From: Dehalococcoidia bacterium
GTDB lineage: Bacteria; Chloroflexota; Dehalococcoidia; CAUJGQ01
Assembly: GCA_035310145.1 (NCBI GenBank)
Contig: DATGEL010000017.1
Location: 1-64,000 of the forward strand
Reading direction: 5' to 3'
Length of the DNA: 64,000 nt
The translations under genes and the position numbers were made by a program. The notes beneath the pieces were generated by a model. The model did no database searches. It saw only the letters and a list, made by a program, of their open reading frames with translations, and had not been told where the DNA came from. Of the stretch, positions 7,864-16,273 are shown piece after piece. Within the stretch, counting starts at the first letter, position 1, and the number at the start of each line of letters is the position of its first letter.

Positions 7864-8849
7864 GCGCTGCGCCACGCCCGCAGCCGTTCCAGCCCGGCGC
7901 GCAGCTCCGCGTCCGTCAGACCGGGCGAGCGCGAGGCAACCCCGGCGCTGCCGAGGACGCGCACTGGGTAGCCGGTACTGTCGGCTAACCATTCGGGGCT
8001 CACGGCACCACGGCGGACCACCACGAGTTCGGCTGGCTCGTCGACCAGGGGCAGCCGAACTTGGGTGTGCGAGCTGAAGGCACCGGTCCGCTCGTACAGC
8101 TCGTCGTTGATGACGAGGTCGAATTGGTTCCCTTCTGTTCCTTCAACGTAGCTGGCGAGCTGGGCAAAGGTGTACGGCGGCGGCTGGCCGTGTTCGTTGA
8201 ACGACGACGCACCGTAGAACGCCCGCGCGGTGCTGAAGAGTTGGGTAAAGGTAGCGAGGTCTTCCCAGGTTGGGTCGGCCATCCAGAAGAAGCTGGCCGT
8301 CGGCGCGGCCACAGCTCGGTCGACGGCCCGGGCATCGTCTCGTCGGTAGGCGTCGAGGTCTGCCGGCGAGGTGACGAAGGCCGGGTCGAGAAAGCGGAGC
8401 GGCTGTCGCAACGGCGCGATGACGTGGAGTGGTGCGCCGTGGCTCGTCCACAGCCGCTCGAAGCGGTCGCGCCGGGCCAGATGTCGGAAGGCGGGGTGGA
8501 CGGGCACAAAGTCAATCAGCCGGAGCGCCTGCTGCGGTTTGGCGAGCAGCGGCACCTTGGCGTAGCGTGGTCGCCCGGCCTTGATCCGCCAGTAGGTTTC
8601 GGCGGCGTCGTGGGCGACCCACGCTGCCCGGACGGCCTTGACGATGCCGTACAGACCAACGTAGAAGGCTGCGGTTTGGCCTGTGGCCAGGGCCCGCCCA
8701 ATCGGCTCGTGGTGCTGGGGATTGCGCAGGGAGTAGACAGGGACCGCGCGACAGCCACTCACGGTCCTGATCAGCAGAGTCTGCATACCTACCGGATAAC
8801 GCGGCGCCGTTCCGTCGGCACCGGCATGCGATGCAAGCTTGCGCATCAC
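7860..8849 (-). CDS. Sua5/YciO/YrdC-like domain protein
   Basis: 329 aa starting GTG-ATG behind GAGGA. Residues about 45-115 (RALATGQTAAFYVGLYGIV ... YWRIKAGRPRYAKVPLLAKP) follow the YrdC pattern of a strand, a V-x-G turn and the K-x-R-P loop. GASSFNEHGQPPPYTFAQL matches the S-A-N-x-S-G-x-P-P region, and ELVVVRRGAVSPEWL the final R-x-G-A-I motif. YrdC proteins bind ATP/threonylcarbamoyl-adenylate for tRNA t6A, but the canonical Thr-Glu/Asp-x-V-Y-G and SAN motifs are degenerate here, so a diverged role is likely. First gene of a three-gene operon divergent from an XRE regulator. Confidence 0.6.
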   Translation of the reverse strand: MMRKLASHAGADGTAPRYPVGMQTLLIRTVSGCRAVPVYSLRNPQHHEPIGRALATGQTAAFYVGLYGIVKAVRAAWVAHDAAETYWRIKAGRPRYAKVPLLAKPQQALRLIDFVPVHPAFRHLARRDRFERLWTSHGAPLHVIAPLRQPLRFLDPAFVTSPADLDAYRRDDARAVDRAVAAPTASFFWMADPTWEDLATFTQLFSTARAFYGASSFNEHGQPPPYTFAQLASYVEGTEGNQFDLVINDELYERTGAFSSHTQVRLPLVDEPAELVVVRRGAVSPEWLADSTGYPVRVLGSAGVASRSPGLTDAELRAGLERLRAWRSA

Positions 8850-8935
8850 GCGGAGTCCTCATCGCGACTTGGGCGGCGCGGCTGTGCGCACGGCCGCTGC
8901 ACGATTGGTGACGAATTGGTGAGCGATGCTGTTCA

Positions 8936-9009
8936 TGTTCCTCTGGTGGAACAAAAATGCAAGGCGTGGGCATAGGATTGCCGGGCATTTTGGTTCCCTG
9001 CACGGAACA
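8936..9009. promoter_or_regulatory. twin palindromic operators between the YrdC-like operon and the XRE gene
   Basis: Two copies of one dyad: TGTTCC-N6-GGAACA at 8936-8953 and GGTTCC-N6-GGAACA at 8992-9009, centres 56 bp apart. Both lie in the divergent intergenic region just upstream of the XRE start (9022). The symmetry and duplication suit binding by a dimeric XRE/Cro-type repressor controlling both directions. Palindromes are seen directly; the binding protein is inferred. Confidence 0.7.
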
Positions 9010-9021
9010 TGCACTGAATCT

Positions 9022-9321
9022 ATGCCCGCTCGTAACCTGGTCGGCCCGCGGGTGCGCGAAGCACGGTATCGCCACCTGCCTCGCCTCACGCAATTGCAGC
9101 TCGCCGCGCGGCTGCAGGTCGCCGGCTATCCCCTCGACCAGGTGGCGGTGGCCAAGATTGAAATCGGCCTGCGCGAAGTGACGGACATCGAGCTGGTGGG
9201 CTTGGCCGCAGCGTTGCGGGTCTCCGCGGGGTGGCTCTTGGGTGAGCCTGGCGCATGGCCACGCGAGACGCAGTCACAGCGTAAGGCACCGTCGCCACGG
9301 CCGACCACGTCATACTGCTGA
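9022..9321 (+). CDS. XRE-family HTH regulator
   Basis: 99 aa from ATG 9022. The protein is nearly all HTH: VGPRVREARYRHLPRLTQLQLAARLQ then AVAKIEIGLREVTDIELVGLAAALRVSAGWLLGE, the helix 2-4 pattern of XRE/Cro repressors. The start was chosen because upstream in-frame sequence contains the operator palindromes. It is divergent from the YrdC-like operon and probably represses it and itself. The right flank is an IS21 element inserted 65 bp downstream. Confidence 0.85.
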   Translation: MPARNLVGPRVREARYRHLPRLTQLQLAARLQVAGYPLDQVAVAKIEIGLREVTDIELVGLAAALRVSAGWLLGEPGAWPRETQSQRKAPSPRPTTSYC

Positions 9322-9529
9322 GGGGCAGCTCACAGGAGCCATGCTGCGGCTGCAGAGTCGTTCGCCCCTCCGGCTGGTGAAGGGGGTGTAGATTCCGCGT
9401 GAAACTTGACCCGTGCGTCCGCCTGAAAAGTGACCCCCCTCCTTGGTCTCTGGGTACCGGCTCCTTCGAAATTTCGAAGTGTCGAAAGCGTACACCTCCT
9501 GCGCCACGCCGTGGCGCCGGGCGCGCCGG

Positions 9530-10321
9530 TTAGGCCGCCGGGGGGCTGGCCGTGGGGTCGGGCGGCTCGCCGAGCATGGCCTGTTTGTCCCGCATCCGGT
9601 AGCTCGGGCCCGTAATCAAGAAGACGTGGCTGTAGTGCAGCAGCCGGTCCAGAATCGCCGCGGCGATCAGCTCGTCCCCACCGAAGACCCGGCCCCAGCC
9701 CTCGAACGCCACGTTGCTGGTGACGATCACCGCCGTGCGCGTGTACAGATGACTGATCAGCTGGAAGAACAGCGTCGCCCGCTGGCTGTCCATGGGCAGA
9801 TAGCCGAGTTCATCCACGACCAGCAGGTGCAGCCGCCCGTAGGCTTCGAGCTGCTTGGCCAGCCCGTGCGCGACCGCGGCCGCCAGCAACTGGTCCAGCA
9901 AGAGCGGCGCCGGCACGAACTGCACCCGCTGGGAGACCTGGCAGGCCTTCATCGCCAGCGCTGTGGCCAGATGGGTTTTGCCCACGCCCGGCCGGCCGAC
10001 CAGGACGACGTTCTCCTTGCGCTCCACGAAGCCGAGGCTCGCCAGCTCGCGGATGCGGGCGGCGGGCAGGGTGGGCTGGAAGCGGAAGTCGAACTGCTCC
10101 AGCGTCTTGAGCGCCGGGAAGCCGGCTTTGCGCAGGCGGAGGCTCACGCCGCGGTCGTGCTTGCTCGCCAGCTCCTCGTCGGCCAGCCGTGCCAGGAAGG
10201 CGGTGTAGCTCAGCTCGCTCTTCGCCGCAAGCAATGCGGCCTCCTCGAAGTGCGCCGCCATCGTCGACAGCCCCAGCCGCTTGAGCTGACTCCGCAGCCG
10301 CTCGCTCTCACTCTCGCTCAT
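9530..10321 (-). CDS. istB: IS21 helper ATPase IstB
   Basis: 263 aa DnaC-like AAA+ ATPase that assists IS21 transposition. Walker A is in LVGRPGVGKTHLATAL and Walker B in LHLLVVDELGYLP; the C-terminal segment GDELIAAAILDRLLHYSHVFLITGPSYR is characteristic. The ATG at 10321 overlaps the istA stop. Length is normal and the frame is intact. Confidence 0.96.
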   Translation of the reverse strand: MSESESERLRSQLKRLGLSTMAAHFEEAALLAAKSELSYTAFLARLADEELASKHDRGVSLRLRKAGFPALKTLEQFDFRFQPTLPAARIRELASLGFVERKENVVLVGRPGVGKTHLATALAMKACQVSQRVQFVPAPLLLDQLLAAAVAHGLAKQLEAYGRLHLLVVDELGYLPMDSQRATLFFQLISHLYTRTAVIVTSNVAFEGWGRVFGGDELIAAAILDRLLHYSHVFLITGPSYRMRDKQAMLGEPPDPTASPPAA

Positions 10322-11791
10322 CGCCGCCCCTCCAACACCGCCTGGTAGACGCCCAGGTCGGCGGTCATGCTGCCACGTGGTGCGCGCGGCGGTCCCGTGC
10401 TCGGCACCGGCGGTGTGGCCGTGCTCCCCCCGGCTTCCAGTACCCCGCGCACAAACGCGTGATTGAAGCTCTGGTACTGGCGGGCTGCGGCGAAGGCGGC
10501 GCAGAGCGCCTCGCCGGGATAGAGCTCGGCGAGCCCGAGGATGGCGCGCAGGTGGGCCGTGCCGTTGGGGACGTGCTGCGTGTACAGCCCCTCCAGGAAC
10601 CAGTCGTACTCCGGGAAGCGCGTGCCGGAAGGCCTGCGTCGCCAAGGCGCGTGTCTTGGGCAAGCGCGGGGCGAGGCCGTCGTAGTGCGCCGGGTCGCTG
10701 ACCGTGCTGCCCTTGACCGTCGCCAGGAGATGCGTGGCGATGACGGCACCCTGCTGATTGCGTGCGCTGAGCCGCATACCCTGGGAGCTGCGTACCCAGA
10801 CCGGCTGGCCGGCGTAGGCCCAGGGCACCGAGTAGCGGCTGCCGGCGAAGGCGACGAGGCAGTCCCAGCTCACGGTCCGGGTGTGCTCGTGCGTCCCCAC
10901 AAACGCCGTCGCCGGCAACGGGGTGAGCTGCGGCTGCTCGCGCACGAAGCGGTCGAGCGGCCGTTCTCGGGTCGTGCCGTGGACGCGGACATCCAGGTCT
11001 TCGGCGACGAACTGGGCCAGGTCAGCGCTGAAGGCCTCGAAGCTGGCCCAGCTGCCGCCCTTGATGAAGTGCTGCTCCAGATAGAAGAAGGGCCGCTCGA
11101 CCTTGCCCTTGGTGCGCGGCCAGTAGGGTGCACAGGCGATGGGCTCGACGCGGTAGTGCCCGCAGAAGGCGAGGAAGTGCGGGTTCCAGGTGAAGCGCTC
11201 GGGCTGCGCCTGCTGCACGAAGACCCGGGCGTTATCGACGAGCAACTCCTTGGGCACGCCGCCGAAATGTTGGAAGCCGGCCGCGAGCGCTTCGAAGACC
11301 GAACTCTGCGTCTCGTCACAACTCACCCAGTGATGCTTGCGCCGGCTGTAGCCCAGCGTCAGCCCGAAGGCGACGATGCTGGTCGGCTGCTCGCCGAGGG
11401 TGACGGTGTAGGGCGACCAATCGAACTGGCCCTGCTCGCCCGGTGCCGTCTCGAAGCGGACCGTCACGCGGGGGTCGGGCTGGGTGGCGGTGAGCGTGTG
11501 CAAGGAGCGGTAGAGCGCGGTCTTGCCGCCGGTGTAGCCCTGCGCCTGCAGCTCGCGCAGGATGCGGGTGCCAATCAGCCCTTGCTCCAGGGCCATGCGG
11601 CGAATCGCCGTGTGGAACGGCACGAGCTGCGGATTGGGCTTTGGCGGGCGGGTGTAGTGCGGCGGCGTGTCGCCCTTGAGCGCGGCGCGGACGGTGTTGC
11701 GGGCCAGCCGCAACTCGCGGGCACTGGTGCGAATCGGCTTGCCCTGGGCGTGCAGGTAGCGAATCGTGGTCCAGGCGTCCAACGGCAGCAT
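10318..11791 (-). pseudogene. istA: IS21 transposase IstA, single-base frameshift
   Basis: N-terminal HTH (IRTSARELRLARNTVRAALKG) and DDE-type core with QFDWSPY, KELLVDNARVF and GKVERPFFYLE supplying the three acidic residues. Near 10618 the frame breaks: codons for AFRHA should continue FPEYDWFLEGLYTQHV, which is found one base out of register, ending QAVLEGRR at 10318. One extra C on the gene strand at 10618 explains it. Uncorrected, the frame runs on into istB and would give a long hybrid with about 100 nonsense residues. Sequence error remains possible. Confidence 0.85.
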
Positions 11792-11902
11792 CTCCTCAGT
11801 GGTCTCCTCGCTGTGGTCTCACAGCGAGGGTCGGCGTCCTGGGGAGACGGGTCAGGTTTCCGGCGGACGGTGGGTCAGTTTTCAGACGGAATCAACAGGG
11901 GG

Positions 11903-12118
11903 CGAGAGATCGACAGAAGTTCCAGCGGTTGTACGGATCGGTCAGCATTGCCGTGGGTGGTGAGGGCGATAAGCTGGCAGAGGCCGACGTACACGGCATC
12001 TTCCACAGCTCCGCGGACCAGTTTGCAGAAATCGCAAGACGAGATCGGAGCGACGCGGAAGGGCACCACTCATGTTGCACCGGGAACGGATCGCGGCTGT
12101 TAGAAGCTCCCGCCCTGA
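11903..12118. other. non-coding remnant between IS21 and the inverted-repeat element
   Basis: About 215 bp without a convincing gene; short frames on both strands have no recognisable domain and no ribosome binding site. Base composition is lower in GC than the nadABC operon. It may be a remnant of the accessory segment interrupted by IS21. Confidence 0.4.
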
Positions 12119-12226
12119 CAGGGTGCTGAAAACCCCTCCGGAACGCCAGGAGGTCTTGACAAGACACGCCTGCAGCTCGCCATAACGACGCTGGATTTGG
12201 CCCGCCGGGGACTTTTCAGCAGCCTG
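12119..12226. mobile_element. 108-bp MITE-like element with IS-type inverted ends
   Basis: CAGGGTGCTGAAAACCCC at 12119-12136 is mirrored by GGGGACTTTTCAGCAGCCTG at 12207-12226; the complement of the latter reads CAGGCTGCTGAAAAGTCCCC. Ends of this GGxTGCTGAAAA form are common in insertion sequences. No coding capacity inside, so it is probably a non-autonomous or internally deleted element. No clear target duplication was found. Confidence 0.55.
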
Positions 12227-12243
12227 CCAAAGCTCGCGGTCGC

Positions 12244-13170
12244 TCAGTCCGCCAGCGCCAACTCCAGGCTGATGTCGAGCGCGGGGGCGGAGTGGGTGAG
12301 GGCGCCGAGCGAGATCAGGTCGACGCCGGTTTCGGCGGCGGCGCGCGCCGTGTCGGGCGTGATGCCGCCGGAGGCCTCGGTCAGCGCCCGGCCGCGGGAG
12401 CGGCGCACCGCCTCGGCCATCTCCGCGGCAGGCATGTTGTCCAGCAAGATGATCTCCGCGCCCGCGGCCAGCGCCTCGTCCAGCTCGGCCAGCGTCGTCA
12501 CCTCCAGCTCGACGCGCAGCGTATGCGGGGCGCGCTGCCGCGCCAGCCGCACCGCGTCGGCGATGCCGAGCCCGCGCGACCGCAGCGCCGCCAGGTGGTT
12601 GTCCTTGACCAGCACGCCGTCGGTGAGGTTGAAGCGGTGGTTATGGCCGCCGCCGGCGCGCACGGCGTACTTCTCCAGCGCCCGCAGGCCGGGCGTCGTC
12701 TTGCGCGTGTCGACGATGCGCACCGGCAGCCCCTCGACCGCCGCGACCGCCCGCGCCGCGGCCGTGGCCACGCCGGAGAGCCGCTGCAGCAGGTTCAGCG
12801 CCGTGCGCTCGCCGCGCAGCATCGCCGCGAAGCAGCCCTCGATCGTGGCGATCCGGTCGCCGCGCCGCACGCGCTCCCCGTCCAGCCGCAGCGGCGTGAA
12901 CGCGAGCTGCGCATCGACCTCCGCGAAGACGGCGGCCATCACCGGCAGGCCGGCCAGCACGCCCTCGGCCTTCGCCAGCACCGTGCCCGTGCCGCGCTGC
13001 CACGGCTCGACCGTCGCCGCGGTCGTCACGTCCTGGAAGGCGCCGTCCTCGGCCAGCGCCCGCCGCGCCAGATCGGCGAGCAGCGCCGGGTCGAGCGTGC
13101 CGGCCTCCGGCGCGGCGCCGAGGCGCGGATCGATCAGCGTCGCGTTGGGTGGTGGTTCAGTCGCGGGCAT
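12244..13170 (-). CDS. nadC: nicotinate-nucleotide pyrophosphorylase (carboxylating)
   Basis: 308 aa quinolinate phosphoribosyltransferase, third step of de novo NAD synthesis. Visible features: DVTTAATV near the N-terminus, ERTALNLLQRLSGVATAAARAV, RIVDTRKTTPGLRALEKYAVRAGGGHNHRFNLTDGVLVKDNH, ILLDNM and GVDLISLGALTHSAPALDISLEL. Full length with intact active-site Lys/His/Arg segments. Overlaps nadB by 14 bases. Its 3' end is duplicated 5.2 kb away at 7030-7069. Confidence 0.97.
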   Translation of the reverse strand: MPATEPPPNATLIDPRLGAAPEAGTLDPALLADLARRALAEDGAFQDVTTAATVEPWQRGTGTVLAKAEGVLAGLPVMAAVFAEVDAQLAFTPLRLDGERVRRGDRIATIEGCFAAMLRGERTALNLLQRLSGVATAAARAVAAVEGLPVRIVDTRKTTPGLRALEKYAVRAGGGHNHRFNLTDGVLVKDNHLAALRSRGLGIADAVRLARQRAPHTLRVELEVTTLAELDEALAAGAEIILLDNMPAAEMAEAVRRSRGRALTEASGGITPDTARAAAETGVDLISLGALTHSAPALDISLELALAD

Positions 13171-14728
13171 CGGCGTCCCTCCGCCAGGTGAAGTGCCGCA
13201 GCCCTGCGGGCGAGGGCAGCGGGAAGTCGCTGCGGAAGTGGGCGCCGCGGCTCTCGCGCCGCCGCAGCGCCGCCTCGCTCAGCAGCCGCCCAACCAGCAG
13301 CAGGTTCGCCAGCTCGTGGGCGGCGCGATCCCCGGCCGGCGGCAGGCTGCACTGCCAGGCGCCGAGCACGTTGCAGGCGTACGCCAGCCTCTCGCCGCGG
13401 CGCACGATGCCGGCCTCGTCCCACAGCAGCCGTTGCAATTCATCAAGCGCCGGCGGCCCGGCCTCGCCCGGCCGCGCGGCCGGCAGCGCCCGCGCCTCCG
13501 CTGCCGGCACGGCGGGCTCGACGTTCTCCAATGACCGCTTTAGCGCCCGCTCACCGAAGACCAGCCCCTCGAGCAGCGAGTTGCTGGCGAGGCGGTTGGC
13601 GCCGTGCACGCCCGTGCAGGCGACTTCGCCGCAGGCGAACAGGCCGCGCACGTTGGTCTCGCCCCAGGGCGTGGTGCGCACGCCGCCCATCAGGTAGTGC
13701 GCGGCGGGCGCGACGGGGATCGGCTCGCGGGTGATGTCCAGCCCGTAGCCGAGGCAGGCGGCGGCGATGCCGGGGAAGCGCGCCCTGATGCGCTCGGCCG
13801 GCAGGTGTGTGAGGTCGAGGTACACGCGGTCCGCGTCCTCGCGCGTCATCTCCTCGTGGATCGCGCGGGCGACCACGTCGCGCGGCGCCAGCTCGGCGCG
13901 CGCGTCGTACTCGGCCATGAAGGCGCGGCCGGCGGCGTCGCGCAGGATCGCGCCCTCGCCGCGCACCGCCTCGGAGATCAGGAACGTCGGGGCGCCGGAC
14001 AGGCGCAGCGCCGTGGGGTGGAACTGGAAGAACTCAAGGTCCTGCACTTCGGCGCCGGCCCGATACGCAAGCGCCACGCCATCGGCGGTGGCAACGGCGG
14101 GATTGGTCGTGTAGCGGTAGAGCTGACCGGCGCCGCCCGTGGCCAAAATCACCACCGGCGCCGCGATCTGTTCCAGCCGGCCCGTGCGGCCGTCGAGCGC
14201 CTCCACGCCGCCTACCCGGCCATGCTCGACCAGGATGCGCGTGACCAGCGTCTGCTCGCGCAGCTCGACGCCCGCGGCCTCGCGCACGCGGCCGGCCAGC
14301 GTCTCCTCCAGGCGGGCGCCGGTGCTGTCGCCGCCCGCGTGCACGATGCGGCGGGCGCTGTGCGCCGCCTCGCGCCCCAGCGCCACGCGGCCGCCTTCAT
14401 GGCTATCTCGATCGAAGGGCACGCCCAGCGCCAGCAGTTCGTCGATGCGCCGCGGCGCGGCGGCGGTGAGCACGGCTGCCGCCGGCTCGTCCACCAGGCC
14501 GGCGCCGGCCGCCAGCGTGTCGCCCAGGTGCAGGGCGGGCGAATCGTCGGCGCCGAGCGCCGCGGCGATGCCGCCCTGGGCGTAGCGCGTGTTCGATTCT
14601 TCAAGGGCATCCTTGGCGAGCAGCAGCGTACGCCCCTGCCCCCGCGCCGCCAGCGCGGCGCTCAGCCCGGCGACGCCGGAGCCGACAATGATCCGATCGA
14701 AGCGGTCGTAGGTGCTCATGGCGTTCAC
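13157..14728 (-). CDS. nadB: L-aspartate oxidase
   Basis: 523 aa FAD enzyme oxidising L-aspartate to iminoaspartate for quinolinate synthesis. N-terminal FAD fold IIVGSGVAGLSAALAA, NTRYAQGGIAAAL, the HAGGDSTGARLEETL segment, the FHPTAL motif, LISEAVRGEGAIL and PVAPAAHYLMGGVRTTPWGETNVRGLFACGEVACTGVHGANRLASNSLLEGLVFG. The start overlaps the nadA stop (ATGA); an internal ATG at 14719 is an alternative. Middle gene of nadA-nadB-nadC. Confidence 0.97.
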   Translation of the reverse strand: MNAMSTYDRFDRIIVGSGVAGLSAALAARGQGRTLLLAKDALEESNTRYAQGGIAAALGADDSPALHLGDTLAAGAGLVDEPAAAVLTAAAPRRIDELLALGVPFDRDSHEGGRVALGREAAHSARRIVHAGGDSTGARLEETLAGRVREAAGVELREQTLVTRILVEHGRVGGVEALDGRTGRLEQIAAPVVILATGGAGQLYRYTTNPAVATADGVALAYRAGAEVQDLEFFQFHPTALRLSGAPTFLISEAVRGEGAILRDAAGRAFMAEYDARAELAPRDVVARAIHEEMTREDADRVYLDLTHLPAERIRARFPGIAAACLGYGLDITREPIPVAPAAHYLMGGVRTTPWGETNVRGLFACGEVACTGVHGANRLASNSLLEGLVFGERALKRSLENVEPAVPAAEARALPAARPGEAGPPALDELQRLLWDEAGIVRRGERLAYACNVLGAWQCSLPPAGDRAAHELANLLLVGRLLSEAALRRRESRGAHFRSDFPLPSPAGLRHFTWRRDADARD

Positions 14729-15930
14729 CGCACCTGCAGCATGCGCTCGAGCGCAATGCGCGCCCAGTGGGCCGTCTCATCGTCGACCTGGATGCGGTTG
14801 ACCACACGGCCCTCGGCCAGCTCTTCCAGCACCCAGCAGAGGTAGGCCGGGTGCACGCGGTACATGGTCGAGCAGGGGCAGAAGATCGGGTCGAGGCAGA
14901 AGACGGTCTTCTCCGGGTGCTCGTTCGCCAGGCGGTTGACGAGGTTGATCTCGGTGCCGATCGCCAGCACGCTGCCGGCCGGCGCCTCCGCCACCTGCCG
15001 CGCGATGAACTCGGTCGAGCCGGAGGCGTCGGCCGCGGCCACGACCTCGCGCGTGCACTCCGGGTGCACGATCACGCGCACGTTGGCATAGTCGCGCCGC
15101 GCCTGCTCGATCTGCGGCACGCTGAAGCGCGCGTGCACGTTGCAGTGGCCCTGCCAGAGAATCACGCGGCTGCGGCGCAGTTGCTCGACGCGGTTGCCGC
15201 CCAGGTCGTCGAAGGGCCAGTCATAGTCCCAGAGCGCCATCTCATCGTCGGGAATGCCGAGCTTGAGCGCCGTGTTGCGGCCCAGGTGCTGGTCGGGGAA
15301 GAAGAAGACGCGCCTGCCGCGTTGAAACGCCCATTCGATCACGGCGCCGGCGTTGCTGGAGGTGCAGACGATGCCGCCGTTGCGCCCGACGAACGCCTTG
15401 AGCGCGGCGGCGGAGTTGATGTAGGTGACGGGCACAATGCCGTCGATGCCCTCGCGCTGCAGGCTCGCCCAGGCCTTGAGCACGTCGCCCGGCTGCGCCA
15501 TGTCGGCCATCGAGCAGCCGGCGGCCAGGTTGGGCAGGATCACCTGCTGCTCCGGCGCGGTGAGGATGTCGGCGCTCTCGGCCATGAAGTGCACGCCGCA
15601 GAAGACGATGTACTCGACGCCGCGTTGCTCCGCCGCCCACTGCGCCAGCTTGAACGAGTCGCCGCGCACGTCGGCGAACTGGATGATGTCCTCGCGCTGG
15701 TAGTGGTGGCCGAGGATCACGGCGCGGCTGCCGACGGCGGCCCGGGCGGCGCGGATGCGCGCCGTCAACGCGTCGATACCGACGCCGCGGTAGCGGGCGG
15801 GAATCTCGACCTGCCACTGGCGGAAGCTGCGTTCTTCGACCAGCGGCACGGTGGCGATGCCCGTTTCACAGGCGGCGTCGGGGATGCCCGCGCCGTCCTT
15901 CGCAGCGTCCAAAGAGATGGTGGTGACCAT
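14725..15930 (-). CDS. nadA: quinolinate synthase
   Basis: 401 aa radical-free [4Fe-4S] enzyme condensing iminoaspartate with dihydroxyacetone phosphate. AVILGHHYQREDIIQFADVRGDSFKLAQ is the N-terminal signature. Cluster cysteines appear in VFCGVHFMAESADIL, NLAAGCSMADMA and the CPCSTMYRVHP segment, with HPECTREVV near the centre. Long-form NadA. First gene of the operon; a perfect TTGACA promoter with a palindrome at the predicted transcription start lies upstream. Confidence 0.97.
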   Translation of the reverse strand: MVTTISLDAAKDGAGIPDAACETGIATVPLVEERSFRQWQVEIPARYRGVGIDALTARIRAARAAVGSRAVILGHHYQREDIIQFADVRGDSFKLAQWAAEQRGVEYIVFCGVHFMAESADILTAPEQQVILPNLAAGCSMADMAQPGDVLKAWASLQREGIDGIVPVTYINSAAALKAFVGRNGGIVCTSSNAGAVIEWAFQRGRRVFFFPDQHLGRNTALKLGIPDDEMALWDYDWPFDDLGGNRVEQLRRSRVILWQGHCNVHARFSVPQIEQARRDYANVRVIVHPECTREVVAAADASGSTEFIARQVAEAPAGSVLAIGTEINLVNRLANEHPEKTVFCLDPIFCPCSTMYRVHPAYLCWVLEELAEGRVVNRIQVDDETAHWARIALERMLQVR

Positions 15931-15960
15931 GGTTGCCCTCCGACCCGCGGCCGACCGCAG

Positions 15961-16010
15961 TAAGTGTTATCTACACACTAAGTACTATCACCAGCGGCAC
16001 TTGGTGTCAA
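15961..16010 (-). promoter_or_regulatory. nadABC promoter with dyad at the start site
   Basis: On the minus strand TTGACA (16005-16010) is followed after 17 bp by TAGTAC (15982-15987), preceded by TG, giving a weak extended -10. Immediately downstream AGTGT-N7-ACACT (15963-15979) forms a dyad over the expected start site, 33 or more bases before the nadA ATG. This is the position of a repressor operator; NAD-responsive control is plausible but unproven. Confidence 0.55.
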
Positions 16011-16230
16011 GATATACACGAACTCGGCGTGGCGGGCGAAATCGTGGCAATCGCGGTGGGCCTCATCCTCACCACCGTCCCTGCGCCCGCTCCTGGCTCA
16101 CGGAGAGGCGACGGTCGTGCTAGGTGGGGCGCGAACCCGGGCGCGGGCAGGTAGGCCCTGGGACCCTACCAGGCATGGGAACGACCGACACGGAGAGGGC
16201 GGCGAGGAGAGCGGCGGGGCCGGCCGTCGC
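16011..16230. other. intergenic region upstream of nadA
   Basis: GC-rich stretch between the nadA promoter and the Nudix gene. Apart from the hairpin at its right edge no gene, RNA or repeat was recognised; frames on either strand lack ribosome binding sites and family motifs. Confidence 0.4.
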
Positions 16231-16253
16231 GCGGCGCGGTCGAACCGCGCCGC
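16231..16253 (-). terminator. hairpin downstream of the Nudix gene
   Basis: GCGGCGCGGT (16231-16240) and ACCGCGCCGC (16244-16253) form a perfect 10-bp stem with a 3-nt loop, 20 bases beyond the Nudix stop. No T-run follows, so termination may be partial or factor-dependent. Confidence 0.45.
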
Positions 16254-16273
16254 CAAAGACGAGCAGCCCGTCA

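Larger units (their letters stand above)
9387..11897 (-). mobile_element. complete IS21-family insertion sequence
   Basis: 2,511 bp. Left end TGTAGATTCCG (9387) and right end, read inward on the other strand, TGTTGATTCCG (from 11897). Both ends continue with two copies of a TGAAA-N2-TGACCC motif, the multiple terminal repeats typical of IS21. GGGGG lies directly outside each end (9382-9386 and 11898-11902), a 5-bp target duplication. It carries istA (frameshifted) and istB with an ATGA overlap. The intact duplication suggests recent insertion into the accessory segment. Confidence 0.95.

Noticed and set aside
9530-11791. A single 753-codon IstA-IstB fusion
   Set aside because: The region between the two parts is nonsense in this frame; the true IstA C-terminus is found one base out of register and overlaps istB by ATGA, so it is a frameshift and not a fusion.
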